Of a stretch of DNA of 64,000 nucleotides, positions 26,301 through 33,660 are shown piece after piece. The stretch is from an uncultured Nocardioides sp. (GTDB lineage: Bacteria; Actinomycetota; Actinomycetes; Propionibacteriales; Nocardioidaceae), in assembly GCF_947488515.1 (NCBI RefSeq), contig NZ_CANKZF010000001.1, forward strand, positions 1,860,001 through 1,924,000. The letters are read 5' to 3'. Position 1 is the first letter of the stretch. Every line of letters begins with the position of its first letter. The notes beneath the pieces were generated by a model, which did not search any database, had not been told where the DNA came from, and was given only the letters and a program-made list of their open reading frames with translations. Position numbers and translations under genes: made by a program.

Positions 26301-27770
26301 GGCCGGGTTGGGGTTGGTCACCGTCACCGAGCCGTGCACCTCCTTGCCCGTGGGCGGCCCCTCGGGCAGGGCCTCGAGCTCCACGCGGTACTGGAACGTG
26401 GTGGTCGCGCCCTCCTCGATCGTCTTCTTCGCGTCCCCGACGACGGTCTTGTGGACCCGCCAGTCGTAGGCGACGCCGTAGGAGCCGGACGCCTGGTTGG
26501 CCACCGCGAGCGGCTTGAAGTACTTCCGGTTCTTCACCACGAACGGGCCGGTCTGCACCGCACCGGTGCCCGGGTTGCCGGTCTGCCACGTCGTGGCCTC
26601 GTCGGTGACGACGAGCGTCCAGGTGCGAGCCGACTCGGGCTGCACGAGCTCGTAGCCGCTCGGCGCGGCCGTCTCGACGACCTGGTAGGTGCCCGGCGTG
26701 GCCGGGTCGACGGTGATGACGCCGTCGGCCGCCGTGTCGATGCCCGGGGTGGCTCCGTCCTGGACCACGAGCGGGCTGGCGGACTGGCCGGGGATCGGGT
26801 TGGGCGAGATTGCGAATGTCGCACCGGGGACCGCGGCTCCGAACTGGTCGACCTTCGAGATCTCCAGCTCACCACAGCTGTCGTCGATGTCGATGGTGAC
26901 CGCGTCGACGTAGTCCTTCAGCGCCGACTCGTCGGCGTTGCCGGTGAAGGTGCGGATGTTCATCGTGCCGAAGTTGCCGCCGAGGCAGGTGGCGTCGCCG
27001 ATGCCGCCGACGTCGAGGAGGCTGCTGAAGTTGAAGGCACCTTCCGCGAAGTGCCCGGACTCTCCCGTGGCACCGGTGAAGGGGATGGATCCGATGGGCA
27101 CCTTGCACCACCCGGCTGCGGGCGCGTAGCCGGAGACGCTGACACAGGCAGCGTTCCACGCGGCGTCGGTGGTGCGGCGCCAGAAGTACCCCTCGGTCAG
27201 CGTGAACGTGTTGTTGCCGTCCTGCTCGAAGCGCACCATCACGTCACCCACCGAGCGCGTCGGGCGGTACGTGTTGCCGGCATTGGGCTGGGCGTTGAAC
27301 TCCACGTCGAAGTTGGTCACCCCCGTGGTGGTGAGACGCCGCACGCCCACAAAGCCCCACACGTCGTCACCGACGCTGTCGCTGTGGAAGTAGATGCCCG
27401 AGATGTCGTCCTGGTTGGGGGCGACGCCCGCCTGCTGCTGCCAGGTGCTCGGGTTGGCGAACTCCTTGGCTCCCTGGCCGAAGTTGCTGGTGTCGGCGTT
27501 GCCCGTCGGGTCGGTCACGAAGGTGCCGACCGGGGTGCCCCAGTCGACGCCGGCGACCGCCTCGTCCGGAGTGTTGCCGTCGACCTCGAACCCAGCCACG
27601 ACCGCGGCCCCCGCGGACGTCGTGGTCGCGGCCTGCACCGCGACGGTCGGGACGAGCAGGAGGAGCGCGATCGCGCCCCTCAGTCGCCCCGGGCCTCCGT
27701 GCCGTCCAGCAACATGGGCCCCTCTGGCCCTTCGTCCCCACAGTGTCGTCATCGTTCGTACGCGTTGCAT
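23316..27770 (-). CDS. Large secreted repeat protein with SpaA-like domain
   Basis: 1484-residue exported protein. A signal peptide (RLRGAIALLLLVPTVAVQAATTTSAGAA) is followed by an N-terminal domain of about 240 residues (VAGFEVDGNTPDEAVAGVDWG ...), a SpaA/prealbumin-like domain (ELEISKVDQFGAAVPGATF ... GTYQVVETAAPSGYELV), and four roughly 230-residue DUF11-like modules of the pattern DYDWTIxKSV ... NPN ... LTDSLPGGQC ... YDNTAKV. Modules 2 and 3 are near-identical. The C-terminal 90 residues are basic and end LPDTGLRATSR: a sortase-like LPDTG with no following membrane helix. The ATG at 27770 (AGGGGG upstream) gives the signal peptide; a longer in-frame start is less likely. Probable adhesive or surface-layer role. 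Confidence 0.82.
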   Translation of the reverse strand: MQRVRTMTTLWGRRARGAHVAGRHGGPGRLRGAIALLLLVPTVAVQAATTTSAGAAVVAGFEVDGNTPDEAVAGVDWGTPVGTFVTDPTGNADTSNFGQGAKEFANPSTWQQQAGVAPNQDDISGIYFHSDSVGDDVWGFVGVRRLTTTGVTNFDVEFNAQPNAGNTYRPTRSVGDVMVRFEQDGNNTFTLTEGYFWRRTTDAAWNAACVSVSGYAPAAGWCKVPIGSIPFTGATGESGHFAEGAFNFSSLLDVGGIGDATCLGGNFGTMNIRTFTGNADESALKDYVDAVTIDIDDSCGELEISKVDQFGAAVPGATFAISPNPIPGQSASPLVVQDGATPGIDTAADGVITVDPATPGTYQVVETAAPSGYELVQPESARTWTLVVTDEATTWQTGNPGTGAVQTGPFVVKNRKYFKPLAVANQASGSYGVAYDWRVHKTVVGDAKKTIEEGATTTFQYRVELEALPEGPPTGKEVHGSVTVTNPNPAATHPSMRATIGITGDLACHFLPSNAGVDVDPGTTGIQVDVAAGATSYDYACDPGAGALVGGTTTATVSWDQSTYPQKDVHPGSVSAGATYAITVQPKIDEHATVTDSFDGGAPVPIGLPTYAWTDVWNATDHRVVVASYSSPAVGGTAGACRSYDNVARVDESDTDDFDTSGSTVEVCVELDDLVVTKTAKPAFARDYDWTIEKSVKGSSSQTVDEGTPASFGYDVVVTPSISGDGQFVVTGVISVQNPNQTTFSGVQLTDSLPGGQCTIDKPAGPLSVPKGTTTFDYSCVLTGATASTTGTNTATASWDKSAYLGTSGSASGLAGFDFADAKPTVTDATATVTDTQVDLDGTSPDGVVVKAVDGPRTFTYTKAFDGVPGECTTYDNTAKVVAVDSEESDSDTETVKVCVDLDDLVVTKTAKPAFERDYDWTIDKSVKGASSQTVPQGTPASFAYDVVVTPSAAKDTAFVVSGVISVHNPNRTTISGVQLTDSLPGGQCTIDKPAGPVSVPKGTSTFDYSCVLPGATPTTTGTNTATASWDKTAYHGTSGSASGTAGVDFAQATVVVTDASATVTDTQVQLGDVPGGAVVQATDGPRTFTYTKAFDGVPGQCTTYDNTAKVVATDSKESDSDDATVEVCVQQPLRLVPTARADLAVDHSWSITKVADATQRTADANGNATFTYTVTARAGARTESGWRLQGEVAITNPNQYAAGDVVADVTASTDLGGGAVCTVTGGSDVTIAEDSSATLPVACTFATEPAASGTLTVTATWDPPGAATSASVTATTQPVTFGVRSETNRTVQVVDDKTVAGQRVVLDPALTWAAGLVTSYTYSLTLAGGAPGACRSWTNTATVDQPVGTDPTSSAAVLVCTPATPPPPVMVPPVVPPVVPPEVLPEQAFGKAVGSVRASCQGTVRARLANRTGEKVVYTLRVGKKVHRIGVTSQTARKFVTHGRPHALVTLKVGSTRLDKLRIPALCVAPEVLPDTGLRATSR
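24380..25765 (-). repeat. Tandem 693-bp coding duplication
   Basis: Two adjacent units offset by exactly 693 bp (231 codons); for example the run starting gcttgtcgatcgtgcactgg occurs at 24791 and 25484. Identity is high at the DNA level, so the duplication is recent relative to the other two modules. Confidence 0.8.
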
Positions 27771-28107
27771 TGCCCGCCCCCTGGCGCGAGTAGTCCCCAC
27801 TGATGCCCTTCGGTGACCGACGCCCCCCAGCGCTGCCGACCGTGATCGCCGTGCGGCCCCAAGTGGCACGGCGTGTGTGTTCAGGGCAGAAGACTGGCGT
27901 CAGCGGAACACGACGGGAATCCACCGCGAGGAGGCACCGGACTTCCTGCGGAGTGGCTTGACCCAACGTTGGTAAAGCGGCCCGGATAGGGGCCGTCCGG
28001 ACCAGACCACGTACCCACAACGGGACTGGCGGGGACGACGAGAACCGGCGCCGACCGGACCCGTTGGGGACCCGTCGGCGCCGGCTCGGTGTCGTACGTC
28101 GCTGGCG
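27771..28107. other. 337-bp gap: leader of the SpaA-type gene and a terminator
   Basis: No credible gene. It holds the upstream region of the large secreted protein (AGGGGG ribosome site next to 27770), a 10-bp palindrome CCAACGTTGG at 27963-27972 just after TTGACC, and the hairpin at 28045-28084. The long 5' region before 27770 could carry regulation, but I recognise no riboswitch. Confidence 0.4.
28045..28084 (-). terminator. Hairpin terminator after the GST-like gene
   Basis: Perfect 11-bp stem CCGGCGCCGAC/GTCGGCGCCGG with an 18-nt loop, starting 23 nt beyond the stop codon at 28108. Confidence 0.6.
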
Positions 28108-29097
28108 TCAGCCGCGACCGTGCGGGGTGCGCCAGCCCGACTCGTCGGGACCGACGGGGACGATCTGCGTGGGGTTGATGTCGGTGTGGACGACGTAGTA
28201 GTGCTTCTTGATCTGGTCGAAGTCGACCTCGTCGGCGAAGCCCGGCGTCTGGAAGAGGTCGCGGGCGTAGCCCCAGAGGTTCGGCATCTCGGTGAGCTTG
28301 TTGCGGTTGCACTTGAAGTGCCCGTGGTAGACCGCGTCGAAGCGCACCAGCGTGGTGAAGAGCCGGACGTCGGCTTCCGTGATCGCGTCGCCCATCAGGT
28401 AGCGCCGGTCGGCGAGCCGGTCCTCGAGCCAGTCGAGCGTCGTGAACAGACGGTCGTACGCGTCCTCGTAGGCCTCCTGCGACCCGGCGAAGCCGCAGCG
28501 GTAGACGCCGTTGTTGACCTCGGTGAAGACGCGCTTCATCACCGACTCCATCTCCTCGCGGAGGTCGGCGGGCCACAGGTCGGGGGCGTCGGGACGCTGG
28601 TGCTCGCGCCACTCGAAGGAGAGGTCGTGGGTGATCTGCGGGAAGTCGTTGGTCACGACCTGGCCCGACGAGACCTCGACGAGCGCCGGCACCGTGATGC
28701 CGCGCGGGTAGTCGGGCTGGCGGGCGAAGTAGGCCTCCTGCAGGCGCTCGATGCCGAGCACCGGGTCACGGCCGCCCTCGTCGAGGTCGAAGGTCCAGCT
28801 GCGGGCGTCGTGCGTCGGGCCGGGTGCGCCCCAGGAGATGACGTCCTCGAGGCCGAGCAGCGTGCGGACGATGATCGAGCGGTGCGCCCACGGGCAGGCA
28901 CGTGCCGCGATCAGCCGGTAGCGGCCGGGCTCGACCTCCCACACGGGCACGTCCCGCGGGCTGTCCTTGGACCCGCTCGGGAACTGGTCGTCGAGCGGGT
29001 CAGCCGACCGCTCCCCCGCCAGCACGCGGTCGGGGAGGTAGGACATGTCGCGCTCGAAGGGCTTGCCCTTGGTCGTGTACGTGGCCGTGTCGTTCAC
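28108..29097 (-). CDS. Glutathionyl-hydroquinone reductase-like (Xi-class GST family)
   Basis: 329-residue protein of the S-glutathionyl-(chloro)hydroquinone reductase family (YqjG/PcpF/ECM4). The thioredoxin-fold half has the nucleophilic cysteine in RACPWAHR (Cys68); the C-terminal helical half has the family motifs VNNGVYRCGFAGSQEAYEDAY and YYVVHTDINPTQIVPVGP. These enzymes remove glutathione from hydroquinone adducts. Actinobacteria generally use mycothiol, so the thiol partner may differ. The GTG start lies 6 nt from a TATGGT box, without a ribosome site. It is divergent from the metallophosphoesterase. Confidence 0.9.
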   Translation of the reverse strand: MNDTATYTTKGKPFERDMSYLPDRVLAGERSADPLDDQFPSGSKDSPRDVPVWEVEPGRYRLIAARACPWAHRSIIVRTLLGLEDVISWGAPGPTHDARSWTFDLDEGGRDPVLGIERLQEAYFARQPDYPRGITVPALVEVSSGQVVTNDFPQITHDLSFEWREHQRPDAPDLWPADLREEMESVMKRVFTEVNNGVYRCGFAGSQEAYEDAYDRLFTTLDWLEDRLADRRYLMGDAITEADVRLFTTLVRFDAVYHGHFKCNRNKLTEMPNLWGYARDLFQTPGFADEVDFDQIKKHYYVVHTDINPTQIVPVGPDESGWRTPHGRG

Positions 29098-29103
29098 ACT
29101 TCA

Positions 29104-29109
29104 ACCATA
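29104..29109 (-). promoter_or_regulatory. -10 box for the GST-like gene
   Basis: TATGGT on the minus strand, 6 nt before the GTG at 29097; leaderless geometry. Confidence 0.4.
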
Positions 29110-29129
29110 CCCGCGCGCGGCCGAGGACA

Positions 29130-29135
29130 TACCTT
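29130..29135 (+). promoter_or_regulatory. -10 box for the metallophosphoesterase gene
   Basis: TACCTT, 7 nt before the GTG at 29143. It supports that GTG as the true start even though the downstream frame is broken. Confidence 0.4.
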
Positions 29136-29142
29136 CTTGGGT

Positions 29143-29927
29143 GTGAGTGCGACCTTCGCCACAGCGACTCCCACGGCCACCTGCCCGAGCTGACCGCCGC
29201 GCTGCAGCAGGCCGGCCTCCTCGACGAGGAGTCCCACTGGTGCGGCGGCAGCGCGAGGTTGTGGGTCCTCGGCGACCTCCTCGACCGGGGTCCGGACGGG
29301 CTCGGCGTGATCGCGCTCGTACGCCGGCTCGTCGACGAGGCCGCGGCCGCCGGCGGATCGGTGCACCCGCTGCTCGGCAACCACGAGGTCATCGCCCTGG
29401 GCACCCGGCTGTTCGGCGGCACCGAGGTGGTCCACCGCGGGGTCGTGCGGACCTTCGAGTCGATCTGGGCCCGCAACGGCGGGCTGGCCTCCGACCAGGA
29501 CGGCATCGACGCCGAGCTCTTCGCCTGGCTGGCCGGGCTCCCGGCGGTCGGCCTCGACGGCGACCACCTCCTCATGCACTCCGACACGCTGGCCTACCTC
29601 GAGTGGGGCGACACCGTCGACGACGTCAACCGGACCGTGCGCGAGGTCCTCGCCGGGGACGACCCGGTGGCGTGGTTCGACGTGCTGTTCGGCCTCGGCC
29701 GGCGCCACGAGTACGCCGGACCGTCCGGTCCCGCGGCCGCGCGGACGATCCTCGACGCGCTCGGCGGCCAGCGCGTCGTCCACGGCCACAGCATCATCGG
29801 CGACCTCTTCGGCGTCCCCGTCGACTCCTACTCCGAGCCGCGGCTCTACGCCGACGGCCTCGCGCTCGACATCGACGGCGGGATCTACGAAGGCGGTCCG
29901 TGCCTGGTCGCCCGCCTCTCGGGGTAG
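29143..29927 (+). CDS. Metallophosphoesterase, apparent frameshift at start
   Basis: Calcineurin-like phosphatase of about 260 residues. Metal motifs are DSHGH, GDLLDRGPDG, GNHE and the late HSD and GHS, a complete set for a two-metal phosphoesterase of the bacterial PPP/SLP type. The body frame (DSHGHLPELTAAL ...) has no usable ATG, GTG or TTG ahead of its first motif. The well-placed GTG at 29143 is in a different frame and reads VSATFA before drifting. Adding one base between 29161 and 29162 joins them as VSATFAxSDSHGHLPEL. So either one base is missing in this sequence or the gene is a recent pseudogene. The stop codon lies inside a long palindrome. Confidence 0.75.
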
Positions 29928-29987
29928 TCCAGTGGCGAACGGTCGTCGTACGGGCTGGTCCACGACCATTTCCCAGTGGACTACCCC
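29921..29987. repeat. 67-bp nested palindrome over a stop codon
   Basis: Outer arms 29921-29935 and 29973-29987 pair in 14 of 15 positions; inner arms GGTCGT (29941-29946) and ACGACC (29962-29967) share the same centre at 29954. It contains the TAG stop (29925-29927) of the phosphoesterase and probably acts as terminator. Confidence 0.6.
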
Positions 29988-30018
29988 GGCGGAAGGTCGC
30001 TGTCACCGGGCCCAACCT

Positions 30019-30035
30019 GCGGCCCAGCGGGCCGC
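30019..30035. terminator. Short GC hairpin
   Basis: Perfect GCGGCCC/GGGCCGC stem with a 3-nt loop in the convergent gap; one of several hairpins here. Confidence 0.35.
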
Positions 30036-30110
30036 CGCTCGGCGTCTCGCACCCGGAGGGTTGTCAGGCTCTCCCTGAACCTGTCGGGGCGTGCACGGCC
30101 TGACACGTTC

Positions 30111-30138
30111 AGCGATCCCCGGTCAGCCGGGGATCGCT
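30111..30138. terminator. Strong hairpin terminator of the aminotransferase gene
   Basis: Perfect 12-bp stem AGCGATCCCCGG/CCGGGGATCGCT with a 4-nt loop, 13 nt beyond the aminotransferase stop codon on the minus strand. Confidence 0.7.
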
Positions 30139-30151
30139 GCAGGAGGGGCGA

Positions 30152-31234
30152 TCAGGGGGCGAAGCGGGCGGCCACCTCGACGACGCGGTCGAAGGCCTCG
30201 GCCTCGCCGACGCTCACGCGGACACCGTCGCCGGCGAACGGGCGGACCGAGATCCCCACCTCGCCGCAGGCGGCGGCGAAGTCGAGGGCGCGGTCACCGA
30301 GCGGGAACCACACGAAGTTGCCCTGCGCGTCGGGCAGGTCCCAGCCGACCTCACGCAGCCGGGCGACCAGGTCGGCGCGGCGCGCGACGAGGTCCTCGAC
30401 CCGGACGAACAGCTCGGCCTGCGCCTCGAGGGAGGCGATCGCCGCGGCCTGGGCGACGTGGCTGACGCCGAACGGCAGCGAGACGGCACGGAGGGCGGCC
30501 GCGAGCGGCGCGGGAGCGACGGCGTACCCGACCCGGAAGCCGGCGAGGCCGTAGGCCTTGGAGAAGGTACGCGTCAGCACGACGTTGCCGTGGCGACGGT
30601 AGGTGGCGATGCCGTCGATGGCGTCGTCCATCCGCACGAACTCGAGGTAGGCCTCGTCGACCACGACCACCACGTGCGAGGGCACCTTCGCGATGAACGC
30701 GTCGAGCTCGGACTGCGTCACGGCCGGGCCGGTCGGGTTGTTGGGCGTGCAGACGATGACGACCTTGGTGCGGTCGGTGACCGCAGCAGCCATCGCGTCG
30801 AGGTCGTGGCGGCCGTCGGCCGTGACCGGGACCTGCACGCTGCGCGCCCCGCCGGCGGTGACCGCGATCGGGTAGGCCTCGAAGGAGCGCCAGGCGTAGA
30901 CGACCTCGTCGCCGGGCTCGCAGAAGGCGTTCACGAGCTGGTAGATCAGCGCGACCGAGCCGGTCGCGGCGGCGACGTCCTCCGCCGGCACGCCCATCGT
31001 GTCGGCCAGGGCGGCGTAGAGCGCGGCGCTGCCCATGTCGGGGTAGCGGTTCATCTCCGCCGCCGCCTCGCGCGCGGCGTCGAGCACGCCCGGCAGCGGC
31101 GGGTAGGGGTTCTCGTTGGAGGAGAGCTTGTAGGACGTCAGCCCGGGTCGGGCGACGGGCGGCTTGCCGGCGACGTACGCAGGGATGGCGAGCACGTTGG
31201 GCCGGGGCTGCGGGGACGCAGGGGTGGAGGGCAT
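30152..31234 (-). CDS. hisC: Histidinol-phosphate / aromatic aminotransferase
   Basis: 360-residue class I/II PLP-dependent aminotransferase, cytosolic. It has SSNENPYPPLP (substrate arm), CTPNNPTGP (161-170), the cofactor aspartate in VVDEAYLEF and the Schiff-base lysine Lys226 in TRTFSKAYGLAGFRVGY. The family converts imidazole-acetol phosphate to histidinol phosphate; the same fold also serves aromatic amino-acid transamination (Pat). No other his genes are adjacent, so an isolated aromatic/HisC2 role is equally possible. The ATG at 31234 is chosen because TAGGGT lies 7 nt upstream; the longer reading overlaps the VanZ gene. Confidence 0.88.
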   Translation of the reverse strand: MPSTPASPQPRPNVLAIPAYVAGKPPVARPGLTSYKLSSNENPYPPLPGVLDAAREAAAEMNRYPDMGSAALYAALADTMGVPAEDVAAATGSVALIYQLVNAFCEPGDEVVYAWRSFEAYPIAVTAGGARSVQVPVTADGRHDLDAMAAAVTDRTKVVIVCTPNNPTGPAVTQSELDAFIAKVPSHVVVVVDEAYLEFVRMDDAIDGIATYRRHGNVVLTRTFSKAYGLAGFRVGYAVAPAPLAAALRAVSLPFGVSHVAQAAAIASLEAQAELFVRVEDLVARRADLVARLREVGWDLPDAQGNFVWFPLGDRALDFAAACGEVGISVRPFAGDGVRVSVGEAEAFDRVVEVAARFAP

Positions 31235-31241
31235 GACCCGC

Positions 31242-31247
31242 ACCCTA
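31242..31247 (-). promoter_or_regulatory. -10 box for the aminotransferase gene
   Basis: TAGGGT on the minus strand, 7 nt before the ATG at 31234, lying just past (and overlapping) the stop codon of the VanZ-like gene. Confidence 0.45.
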
Positions 31248-31820
31248 GTGAGCGACGGGCTGCTCCGGTCGCTGCCGGCTCCGCCACGGCCGGACGACCG
31301 GGAGCAGGAGCAGGCCGATCGCGAAACCGATGCCCGCGCCGAGGACGTTGTCGACCACGTCGGTGACGTCGCACGCACGGTCGAGGCGGGCGAGCTGCAG
31401 CTGGGTGAGCTCGATCGCGAGGCTGTACGCCGCCAGGGCGACGAGGCCGACGGGGGCGAGCACGACGCCCGACCACCAGCGTCCGACGGCCAGCACGAGG
31501 AAGATCCCGGCCGGCACGAAGAGCAGCACGTTGAGCGTCCGCTGGTCGAACCCGAGGACCTCGAAAGCCGCGCCCGACGGGCCGCCGTAGTCCCACGAGC
31601 ACGCTTCGCTGCGGCTCTGGGCCGGCACGATGCCGACGTCGGGGCGCGTCGGCACGAGGGTCACGAGCGCGATCGCGACGAGCGACCAGAACAGGCCGGC
31701 GACCGAGACCGCGGACGCGGTGCCGAGCCGGTGGCGCAGCGCCGTCGCGAGGAGCGCGGCGACGACGGCCGCCGCGAGGGCGCCGAGCACCATGACGCCC
31801 GTGCCGCCGATCGTCACCAT
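31245..31820 (-). CDS. VanZ-like family membrane protein
   Basis: 191-residue integral membrane protein with about five helices. The VanZ-like core is recognisable: NVLLFVPAGIFLVLAV, then the charged IELTQ and the conserved CDVTDVVDNVLGAGIGFAIG. VanZ itself gives low-level teicoplanin resistance; the job of most family members is unknown, so no resistance role is claimed. The ATG start is preceded by TACCCT at 6 nt. It runs toward the aminotransferase gene with 10 bp between them. Confidence 0.82.
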   Translation of the reverse strand: MVTIGGTGVMVLGALAAAVVAALLATALRHRLGTASAVSVAGLFWSLVAIALVTLVPTRPDVGIVPAQSRSEACSWDYGGPSGAAFEVLGFDQRTLNVLLFVPAGIFLVLAVGRWWSGVVLAPVGLVALAAYSLAIELTQLQLARLDRACDVTDVVDNVLGAGIGFAIGLLLLPVVRPWRSRQRPEQPVAH

Positions 31821-31826
31821 CCGGGG

Positions 31827-31832
31827 AGGGTA
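31827..31832 (-). promoter_or_regulatory. -10 box for the VanZ-like gene
   Basis: TACCCT on the minus strand, 6 nt before the ATG at 31820. Confidence 0.4.
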
Positions 31833-31861
31833 GTCGTCGCCCCCCGCACTCCGTTGGTCGC

Positions 31862-31867
31862 TAGGGT
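31862..31867 (+). promoter_or_regulatory. -10 box for the 31874 operon
   Basis: TAGGGT, 6 nt before the ATG at 31874, heading the holin-like/phosphatase/kinase-like operon. Confidence 0.45.
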
Positions 31868-31873
31868 CGTGAC

Positions 31874-32263
31874 ATGAGGTTCCTGATGTGGCTGCTCACC
31901 TACGCAGCGGGCCTTGCCGTCGCGGCCTGGCTGCTGGACGGCATCTGGTTCGAGGGCGCGACGAGCGGCAGTGCGGAGTTCCAGGACAAGTGGCTCGACG
32001 TGCTGGCCGTGGCGCTCATCCTCGGCCTGGTGTCGACCTTCGTCGAGCCCGTGGTCAAGCTGCTGTCGCTGCCGTTCATCATCCTGACCCTGGGCTTCCT
32101 GCTGCTGGTGATCAACGCGGCGATGCTGCTCTTCACCGCCTGGCTGGCCGACATCTTCGACCTCGGCTTCCACGTCGACGGCTTCTGGAACGCGCTCCTC
32201 GGCTCGATCATCATCACGATCGTCGGCTGGGGCGTCCGCGTCGCGATCCCGTTCCGCGGCTGA
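31874..32263 (+). CDS. Phage holin family (superfamily IV-like) membrane protein
   Basis: 129-residue membrane protein with four hydrophobic helices (MWLLTYAAGLAVAAWLL; VLAVALILGLVSTFV; LPFIILTLGFLLLVINAAMLLFTAWL; ALLGSIIITIVGWGV). LPFIILTLGFLLLVINAAMLL matches the chromosomal holin-4_2 family, common in actinobacteria and not evidence of a prophage. Function unknown. Its TGA overlaps the ATG of the tyrosine phosphatase (TGATG), so the two are translationally coupled. Confidence 0.8.
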   Translation: MRFLMWLLTYAAGLAVAAWLLDGIWFEGATSGSAEFQDKWLDVLAVALILGLVSTFVEPVVKLLSLPFIILTLGFLLLVINAAMLLFTAWLADIFDLGFHVDGFWNALLGSIIITIVGWGVRVAIPFRG

Positions 32264-32790
32264 TGCCGGCCGTCCCCCCGCAGCGTGCCGAGGGTCCCTA
32301 CCGGATCGCCGTCGTCTGCCTCGGCAACATCTGCCGCTCGCCGATGGCCCACGTCGTGCTGGCGAGCCGGCTCGACGACGCCGGCCTCGCCGACCGCGTC
32401 GAGGTGGCCTCGTCCGGCACAGGCGGCTGGCACGTCGGCAACCCCATGGATCCGCGCGCAGCGGCCACCCTGACCACCGCCGGCTACGACGCGAGCCGGC
32501 ACCGCGCCCGGCAGTACGACGCGACCTGGCCCGAGGCGTACGACCTCGTGCTCGTGATGGACGAGGCCAACCTGGCCGACGTCGGCGGACGCAGCGACCG
32601 CATCGGCATGTTCCGCGACTTCGATCCGGTGGACCCGGGTGGCGCGGTCCCGGACCCGTACTACGGTGGGGACGACGGGTTCGAGGAGGTGCTGGCGATG
32701 GTCGAGCGCACGAGCGACGGGATCGTGGCGGCCCTGCAGGCGGCGATCGAGAGCCGCACGAGCGACCGGGCGGGCGGGGGCCGAGCCTGA
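32263..32790 (+). CDS. Low-molecular-weight protein-tyrosine phosphatase
   Basis: 175-residue phosphatase that removes phosphate from protein tyrosines. The P-loop CLGNICRS (Cys19 to Ser26, with Arg25 completing CX5R) and the late acid loop VPDPYYGG are both intact. In bacteria these enzymes often pair with capsule kinases; here none is adjacent and the partners are a holin-like protein before and a fructosamine kinase-like protein after, both overlapping by one base. The ATG at 32263 is preferred to the long upstream extension, which is a shadow of the holin-like gene. Confidence 0.9.
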   Translation: MPAVPPQRAEGPYRIAVVCLGNICRSPMAHVVLASRLDDAGLADRVEVASSGTGGWHVGNPMDPRAAATLTTAGYDASRHRARQYDATWPEAYDLVLVMDEANLADVGGRSDRIGMFRDFDPVDPGGAVPDPYYGGDDGFEEVLAMVERTSDGIVAALQAAIESRTSDRAGGGRA

Positions 32791-33653
32791 TGGCTCGCCA
32801 GCCGCTGGTCGCCAGGCGTGCCGAGGAGCTCCTCGGCACGGCCGTGGTCGCGACCTCGCCGGTGGCGGGCGGCGACATCGCCACGGCCACACGGCTGCGG
32901 CTGTCCAGCGGGCAGACCGCGCTGATGAAGACGCTGCCCCACGCACCGGAGGGCTTCTTCGAGGCGGAGGCCGCTGGGCTGAGGTGGCTCGCCGAGGTCG
33001 AGGGCGGCGTCCCGGTGCCCGAGGTGCTCGCCGCCGCCAGCGACTGCGTCGTCGTCGAGTGGGTCGAGCAGAGCTCGAAGACGCCGGTCGAGGCTGCCGT
33101 CTCCTTCGGCCAGCAGCTGGCCGTCACCCACGCCGCGGGCGCGGACGGGTGGGGGCTCGACCACGACGGCTTCATCGGGCGGCTGCCGCTGCCCAACAAG
33201 ACCGCCGACTCGTGGCCGGAGTTCTACGCCGTGCGCCGCGTCCTGCCCTACCTCAAGCTGGCCCGCGACCGCGGGTCGATCTCGGAGACCGACGCGGCCG
33301 CCGTCGAGGCGGTGGTCGGCAGGCTGACCGGCCTGCTCCCCGACGAGGCGCCCGCCCGGCTCCACGGCGACCTCTGGAACGGCAACTGCCTCTGGGGCCA
33401 GGACCTCGCCATCCACGTCATCGACCCCGCGGCCCACGGCGGCCACCGCGAGCTCGACCTGGCGATGCTGCACCTGTTCGGCCTCACGCACCTGCCGCGG
33501 GTGATGGCGGCGTACGACGAGGCGCAGCCGCTCGCCGAGGGCTGGGAGGACCGCCTCGGGATCCACCAGCTCTTCCCGCTGCTCGTCCACGCGTGCATGT
33601 TCGGCGGTGGCTACGGCGCCCGCGCCGGGTCCGTCGCGGGCCGCTACACCTGA
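32790..33653 (+). CDS. Fructosamine kinase family protein
   Basis: 287-residue kinase-like protein of the fructosamine-3-kinase/ketosamine-3-kinase family, which phosphorylates ketosamines on glycated proteins or free Amadori products to trigger deglycation. APH-fold motifs are present: the ATP lysine in ALMKTLPHAPEGFF, the catalytic HGDLWNGNCLW and the metal aspartate in HVIDPAAHGGHRELDL. WPEFYAVRRVLPYL is also characteristic of the family. The ATG overlaps the phosphatase stop (TGATG), making a three-gene operon. Confidence 0.88.
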   Translation: MARQPLVARRAEELLGTAVVATSPVAGGDIATATRLRLSSGQTALMKTLPHAPEGFFEAEAAGLRWLAEVEGGVPVPEVLAAASDCVVVEWVEQSSKTPVEAAVSFGQQLAVTHAAGADGWGLDHDGFIGRLPLPNKTADSWPEFYAVRRVLPYLKLARDRGSISETDAAAVEAVVGRLTGLLPDEAPARLHGDLWNGNCLWGQDLAIHVIDPAAHGGHRELDLAMLHLFGLTHLPRVMAAYDEAQPLAEGWEDRLGIHQLFPLLVHACMFGGGYGARAGSVAGRYT

Positions 33654-33660
33654 GCCCGGC

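Noticed and set aside
23430..27803. 1457-codon open frame on the plus strand opposite the SpaA-type protein
   Set aside because: Same reasoning: Arg/Val/Gly/His-rich translation with no motif, opposite a well-supported modular gene.
28902..29142. An upstream extension of the metallophosphoesterase frame
   Set aside because: It runs antisense through the GST-like gene, is Arg/Pro-rich, and would bypass the -10 box at 29130; a one-base frameshift explains the data better.
31874..32263. A prophage remnant because of the holin-family call
   Set aside because: This holin-like family is widespread as a chromosomal gene in actinobacteria; no other phage gene or attachment site is present.
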